Shown: positions 21,447 through 24,868 of the stretch, piece by piece | How positions within the stretch are numbered: the first letter of the stretch is position 1 | How the letters are laid out: every line of letters starts with the position of its first letter | Program-made: the position numbers and the translations under genes | Notes under the pieces: generated by a model | Seen by the model: only the letters and a program-made list of their open reading frames with translations | Told to the model about the DNA's origin: nothing | Databases searched by the model: none | NCBI GenBank assembly: GCA_902796525.1 | Contig: CADBPB010000003.1 | Coordinates: 1-24,868, forward strand | Origin: an uncultured Erysipelotrichaceae bacterium | GTDB lineage: Bacteria; Bacillota_I; Bacilli_A; Erysipelotrichales; Erysipelotrichaceae | DNA length: 24,868 nucleotides | Reading direction: 5' to 3'

Positions 21447-22900
21447 GTCTGGTAGACAGGATCCATCGTCAGATGCATGCCTAGCTTCTTGAAGACATTC
21501 ACATCGACCTGAGACAGAAGAACGGTGGAGTGGACATCGCAACCTTTCAGTTTGTTTAATGATTTCAAGGCTTTGTCGCAGATATCGGACGTGATCGAAT
21601 CGACCGCCAGAGCGATCAGCACTTCATCGGTATGCAGGCGAGGATTGTGGCCATGCAGATAAGTGGTCTTGAGCTCCTGGATCGGCGTCAGGACTTTTTC
21701 CGAAAGCAGATGGATATCCGGGATCTCTCCGGCAATCTTGACTGCGTTCAGCAGCGCTGCGGAAGCGGCACCCATCAGTTTGGACGTTTTGCCGGTGATG
21801 ATCTGTCCATTGTATTCGATGGCGACTGCCGGTTCATGGGTCTTTTTCGCCAGTTCATTGGCAACGACAGCGACTTTCCGGTCTTCTTTGGTGACGCCGG
21901 CTTTGTTCATGATGGTTTCGATCTTGAACAGGACATCTTCGGGAAGGAAATCCTTACGGACTTCGATTTCCGTATCGTAGTAGCGGCGGATGATCTCGTC
22001 TTTGGCCGCTTGCTGGCAGACTTCATCGTCGCAGATGCAGTTGCCTACCATGTTGACGCCCATATCGGTAGGCGATCTGTAGATCTGTTTGCCCATGACT
22101 CGGATCAGCAGATCGTTCAGAACAGGGAAGACTTCGACATCGCGGTTGTAGTTGATGGCGATCTTCTGGTAGGCTTCCAGGTGGAACGGGTCGATCATAT
22201 TGACATCGCTTAAATCGACGGTAGCAGCCTCATAGGCGAGATTGACCGGATGGTTCAAAGGAAGATTCCAGATCGGGAAGGTCTCGAATTTCGCATAGCC
22301 GGATTTTAATCCGTGTTTGTTGTCGTGATACATCTGGGAAAGACAGGTCGCCATCTTTCCAGATCCCGGTCCGGGAGCAGTGACAACGATGATTTCTCGT
22401 GAAGTTTCCAGATATTCGTTCTTGCCGAAACCGTTATCAGATAGGATCAGATCGATATTGTTCGGATAGTTTTCGATCGCATAGTGATAGGCTACCTTGA
22501 TTCCTGATTTTTCCAGGCTCTTTCTGAGCTTTATGGCCTCATCCTGTTTGCTGAAATGAGTGATGACGACGCCGCCGATCCGCAGATCGACCGCGATGAA
22601 AGAATCGATCAGCCGCAGAAGATCCTGGGAATACGTGATTCCCAGATCGGAGCGCATCTTGTTCTTTTCGATATGATTCGCATTGATGACCAGGACCATT
22701 TCGACTTTGTCTTTCAGTTTCAGCAGCATCTTGATCTTGGAATCCGGTTCGAATCCCGGAAGGACGCGCGATGCATGATTGTCATCGAAAAGCTTGCCTC
22801 CGAATTCCAGATAGAGTTTATTGAATTTCTCGACTCTTTTACGGATATTCTGTGACTGAAGACGGATATACTTCTTATTATCAAAACCGATTCTATCCAT
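21422..22900 (-). CDS. DUF1846 / UPF0371 family protein
   Basis: A 492-residue protein of the conserved DUF1846 family, whose biochemical role is not established. The N-terminus (IGFDNKKYIRLQSQNI, LYLEFGGKLFDDNHASRVLPGF split at about residues 4-19 and 30-51) agrees with the usual start of the family. TAPGPGSGKMATCLSQM at about 174-190 looks like a phosphate-binding loop, and PIWNLPLNHPVNLAYEAATVDL follows. A two-Cys segment, NCICDDEVCQQA, is near residue 288. The start is fixed by an in-frame TAA 12 bases upstream; no Shine-Dalgarno is seen. It is monocistronic here, convergent with nth and divergent from nuoE. Confidence 0.95.
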   Translation of the reverse strand: MDRIGFDNKKYIRLQSQNIRKRVEKFNKLYLEFGGKLFDDNHASRVLPGFEPDSKIKMLLKLKDKVEMVLVINANHIEKNKMRSDLGITYSQDLLRLIDSFIAVDLRIGGVVITHFSKQDEAIKLRKSLEKSGIKVAYHYAIENYPNNIDLILSDNGFGKNEYLETSREIIVVTAPGPGSGKMATCLSQMYHDNKHGLKSGYAKFETFPIWNLPLNHPVNLAYEAATVDLSDVNMIDPFHLEAYQKIAINYNRDVEVFPVLNDLLIRVMGKQIYRSPTDMGVNMVGNCICDDEVCQQAAKDEIIRRYYDTEIEVRKDFLPEDVLFKIETIMNKAGVTKEDRKVAVVANELAKKTHEPAVAIEYNGQIITGKTSKLMGAASAALLNAVKIAGEIPDIHLLSEKVLTPIQELKTTYLHGHNPRLHTDEVLIALAVDSITSDICDKALKSLNKLKGCDVHSTVLLSQVDVNVFKKLGMHLTMDPVYQTKKLYHAK

Positions 22901-22908
22901 ATGTTTTG

Positions 22909-22914
22909 ATTATA
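22909..22914 (-). promoter_or_regulatory. -10 box of DUF1846 gene (predicts leaderless mRNA)
   Basis: On the minus strand this reads TATAAT and ends eight bases before the ATG, the same spacing as at parE. The in-frame TAA within it shows that translation starts downstream. No Shine-Dalgarno is present. Confidence 0.6.
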
Positions 22915-22976
22915 TAACAGTTTATCGAAAATGCATATGTTAATCTTTACATTATCACATTCATTTAATGTCATTG

Positions 22977-22992
22977 GTTAGTCGTGACTAAC
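22977..22992. promoter_or_regulatory. Perfect palindromic operator-like site at the nuoE promoter
   Basis: GTTAGTC and GACTAAC are exact inverted repeats separated by GT. The site covers the expected -35 position of the nuoE promoter, where a dimeric repressor would block transcription. The binding protein is unknown; it does not match the Rex consensus. Confidence 0.55.
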
Positions 22993-23013
22993 TTACATAA
23001 GTATTGATATAAT
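22984..23013 (+). promoter_or_regulatory. Promoter of nuoE-nuoF
   Basis: A perfect TATAAT at 23008-23013 lies 18 bases after GTGACT (22984-22989), a four-of-six match to the -35 consensus. RNA would start near 23020, leaving a leader of about 50 bases with a GGGAGG ribosome binding site at 23056-23061. Confidence 0.6.
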
Positions 23014-23070
23014 TTTATTTGTTAAAGTAGCTTATTTTTCATTTATCGGTGATTTGGGAGGTAATCAAAT

Positions 23071-23553
23071 ATGGCTCGTTTGCAAACTGCGGCCGTCAAA
23101 CAGATCGAAGAGATCTGCGACCGCTACAAAGGTGAAACGACTCCGCTGATGATGATCCTTTCCGACATCCAGAAGGAATATGGGTATATTCCTTTGGAGG
23201 TTCAGGAATTAGTCAGCGAAAAGACCGGGATTTCCGTAGCGGAGATCTATGGTGTCGTAACGTTCTATTCGTTCTTTTCTTTAAAACCGAAAGGAAAGGT
23301 CGTCGTCGGCTGTTGTTTAGGAACCGCTTGTTACGTCAAAGGTGCGCAGCAGGTCATCGACAAGTTTTCCGAGATCCTTAAGATCAAACCGGGCGAAACG
23401 TCAGATGACGGAATGTTTACACTGGATGCTTTGAGATGCATTGGCGCATGCGGCATCGCTCCGGCAGTGCAGATCAATGGCACGGTATATCCGAAAATGT
23501 CTGTCGATAAGGTAGCACCGCTGATCGAAGAATACAAGGAGGCGTTTGCCTGA
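23071..23553 (+). CDS. nuoE: NuoE/HydC-family [2Fe-2S] subunit
   Basis: A 160-residue thioredoxin-fold [2Fe-2S] protein. After an N-terminal helical bundle (TPLMMILSDIQKEYGYIP, GVVTFYSFFSLKPKG) come the four cluster ligands: two in CCLGTACYVKGA (about residues 81-92) and two in LRCIGACGIAPAVQ (about 121-134). Such subunits pair with NuoF-type flavoproteins in complex I, in NAD-dependent formate dehydrogenases and in electron-bifurcating [FeFe]-hydrogenases. In a fermenter with pyruvate:ferredoxin oxidoreductase the hydrogenase role is favoured, but the catalytic subunit lies outside the window. The gene has its own promoter and a strong Shine-Dalgarno; its stop shares one base with nuoF. Confidence 0.94.
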   Translation: MARLQTAAVKQIEEICDRYKGETTPLMMILSDIQKEYGYIPLEVQELVSEKTGISVAEIYGVVTFYSFFSLKPKGKVVVGCCLGTACYVKGAQQVIDKFSEILKIKPGETSDDGMFTLDALRCIGACGIAPAVQINGTVYPKMSVDKVAPLIEEYKEAFA

Positions 23554-24868
23554 TGAGTGAGATGATTAATACACTGACTGATCTTCAAGAAAAGCAAGCC
23601 GTCTGTACCAGATGCATGGAAGACAAGTTATCCGGCAAGGACAACAAGAGACATATTGTTTTATGCGGCGGTACCGGATGTCTTTCTTCCCATTCTGCCG
23701 AGATCAGAGAGAAATTTTCGGAAATCATCAAAGCGGAAGGCTTGGATGACAAAGTGACCGTCAACCAGGTCGGCTGCTTCGGTTTCTGTTCCCAGGGTCC
23801 GTTCGTCAAGATCTATCCTGAAGACACTCTTTACAAGATGGTCAAGATGGAAGATGTCGAAGAGATCATCGAAAAGGATATCAAGAATAACGAGATCGTT
23901 GAACGGTTGCTTTACGTCGATCCGCAGACACAGGAAAAGGTCAGAAAACAGGATGATATCGAATTCTACAAGAAGCAGATGCGTATCGCTCTGCACGGCT
24001 GCGGTCAGATCGATCCGGAAGATATCAATGAAGCTTTAGGTGCCGGCGCATTCGTCGGTCTGGCGAAAGCCTTACAGATGGATCGCAAGGATGTCATCAA
24101 AGAAGTCCTGGATTCCGGACTGAGAGGACGCGGCGGCGCGGGATTCCCGACCGGACGTAAATGGTCGTTCGTACCGGATGTCGAAGGCCCGAAATACCTC
24201 GTATGCAATGGCGATGAAGGCGACCCGGGTGCATTCATGGATCGTTCCATTTTGGAAGGCAATCCGTTTGCGGTCATCGAAGGCATGATGATCGGCGGTT
24301 ACGCGATCGGCGCTCAGAACGGCTACTTCTATGTCAGAGCGGAATATCCGATCGCTGTACATCGTCTGAAGCTAGCGATCAAAGCCATGGAAGATGTCGG
24401 CTTGCTTGGCGACAACATTCTCGGTACGGATTTCTCGTTCCGTGTCCATATCCGTTTAGGTGCCGGCGCATTCGTTTGCGGCGAAGAGACGGCGCTTCTC
24501 AACTCCATCGAAGGCAAGCGCGGCATGCCTAGACCAAGACCGCCATTCCCGGCTGTCAAGGGTCTCTGGGGCTGTCCGACTTGTGTCAATAACGTCGAAA
24601 CGCTGGCTACTGTACCATATATCTTAAGAGAAGGTGCAGAAAACTTTGCCAAGATCGGTACGGAAAAATCCAAAGGCACGAAAGTCTTCGCATTAGGCGG
24701 CAAGATCAACAATGTTGGTCTGGTCGAAGTACCGATGGTCACCACGTTAAGAGAACTGATCTACGATGCCGGCGGCGGTATTCCTAACGGCAAGAAATTC
24801 AAGGCCATTCAGACCGGCGGTCCTTCCGGCGGCTGTCTGACCGAAGAATACCTCGATGAACCGATCGA
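23553..24868 (+). CDS. nuoF: NuoF/HydB-family NADH- and FMN-binding subunit (3' end outside window)
   Basis: The frame runs from ATG 23553 to the window end without a stop (438 complete codons), so it is truncated by the window. Residues 1-30 are an extension containing a CTRC pair. Residues 33-120 form a thioredoxin-like [2Fe-2S] domain with Cys38, Cys43, Cys75 and Cys79. The flavoprotein part follows: GLRGRGGAGFPTGRKW (189-204) binds FMN, CNGDEGDPGAFMDR (218-231) and GAGAFVCGEETALLNSIEG (303-321) bind NADH/FMN, and a SLBB domain begins near 380. The N-terminal ferredoxin-like domain is typical of HydB/HndC subunits of NADH-linked [FeFe]-hydrogenases rather than of complex I NuoF. A C-terminal [4Fe-4S] region should follow beyond the window. 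Confidence 0.94.
   Translation, partial: MSEMINTLTDLQEKQAVCTRCMEDKLSGKDNKRHIVLCGGTGCLSSHSAEIREKFSEIIKAEGLDDKVTVNQVGCFGFCSQGPFVKIYPEDTLYKMVKMEDVEEIIEKDIKNNEIVERLLYVDPQTQEKVRKQDDIEFYKKQMRIALHGCGQIDPEDINEALGAGAFVGLAKALQMDRKDVIKEVLDSGLRGRGGAGFPTGRKWSFVPDVEGPKYLVCNGDEGDPGAFMDRSILEGNPFAVIEGMMIGGYAIGAQNGYFYVRAEYPIAVHRLKLAIKAMEDVGLLGDNILGTDFSFRVHIRLGAGAFVCGEETALLNSIEGKRGMPRPRPPFPAVKGLWGCPTCVNNVETLATVPYILREGAENFAKIGTEKSKGTKVFALGGKINNVGLVEVPMVTTLRELIYDAGGGIPNGKKFKAIQTGGPSGGCLTEEYLDEPI

Noticed and set aside
21632..22213. 193-codon plus-strand frame within the DUF1846 gene
   Set aside because: Antisense to a well-conserved protein and without family motifs.
22977..22992. Rex (NADH-sensing) operator before nuoE
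   Set aside because: The palindrome does not match the TTGTGA-N6-TCACAA type consensus, so I do not name the regulator.
1..24868. High frequency of GATC throughout
   Set aside because: It follows from the preference for ATC isoleucine codons after G-ending codons and for GAT; I see no clustering that suggests an origin or methylation island.
1..24868. CRISPR arrays, insertion sequences, prophage or toxin-antitoxin pairs
   Set aside because: No regularly spaced repeats, transposase motifs, terminal inverted repeats or phage genes were seen; gene content is core throughout.

Overview
The window is ordinary chromosomal DNA of a low- to mid-GC Bacillota (Firmicutes) bacterium. I see no rRNA, tRNA, phage, insertion sequence or CRISPR. 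The gene set (recX, yhaM, plsY, parE-parC, the yqeG-yqeH-yhbY-yqeK-rsfS-yqeM block, dnaD-nth, a Phe T-box upstream of pheST, yneF) is typical of Bacillota. Ribosomal protein L11 lacks the canonical proline-rich turn and reads like the Mollicutes form. With a fermentative pyruvate:ferredoxin oxidoreductase at one end and NuoE/NuoF-type flavin/Fe-S subunits at the other, this points to an anaerobe of the Erysipelotrichia/Mollicutes branch. That placement is inference from remembered family sequences.

Layout, left to right. 1-1218: 3' end of pyruvate:ferredoxin oxidoreductase with its terminator. 1396-3130: recX and yhaM, overlapping. 3136-4371: rplK-rplA with promoter, a leader hairpin that may bind L1, and terminator; rplJ-rplL do not follow. 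4439-5503: a class B-like sortase. 5544-10650: a Phe (UUC) T-box leader driving pheS, pheT, a divergent PfkB-family kinase and a thioredoxin-like lipoprotein. 10699-11091: an unassigned structured RNA or leader closed by a 9-bp stem, followed by yneF. 11114-11769: a terminator shared with plsY on the opposite strand. 11836-21434: eleven head-to-tail genes (parE, parC, yqeG, yqeH, yhbY, yqeK, rsfS, yqeM-like, mtn, dnaD, nth) with only two non-coding bases between the first start and the last stop. 21422-22900: a DUF1846 gene on the minus strand whose 3' end overlaps nth, with nth's terminator folded into the shared bases. 22901-24868: a promoter with a perfect palindrome at the -35 position, then nuoE and the 5' part of nuoF.

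The genes mostly serve growth: translation (L1, L11, PheRS, RsfS, YqeH, YhbY), chromosome topology and repair (ParE/ParC, Nth, RecX, DnaD), RNA turnover (YhaM), phospholipid synthesis (PlsY) and recycling of methyl-donor by-products (Mtn). The two ends carry ferredoxin- and NADH-linked fermentative redox chemistry.

No wholly new system stands out. The best leads are: the L11 deletion, the unassigned structured RNA before yneF, a recurring promoter layout in which the -10 box sits 6-8 bases before the start codon with no Shine-Dalgarno (predicting leaderless mRNAs), the nearly gap-free eleven-gene cluster, the terminator embedded in two convergent coding ends, the eroded kinase in the Phe-controlled operon, and the palindromic operator before nuoE.
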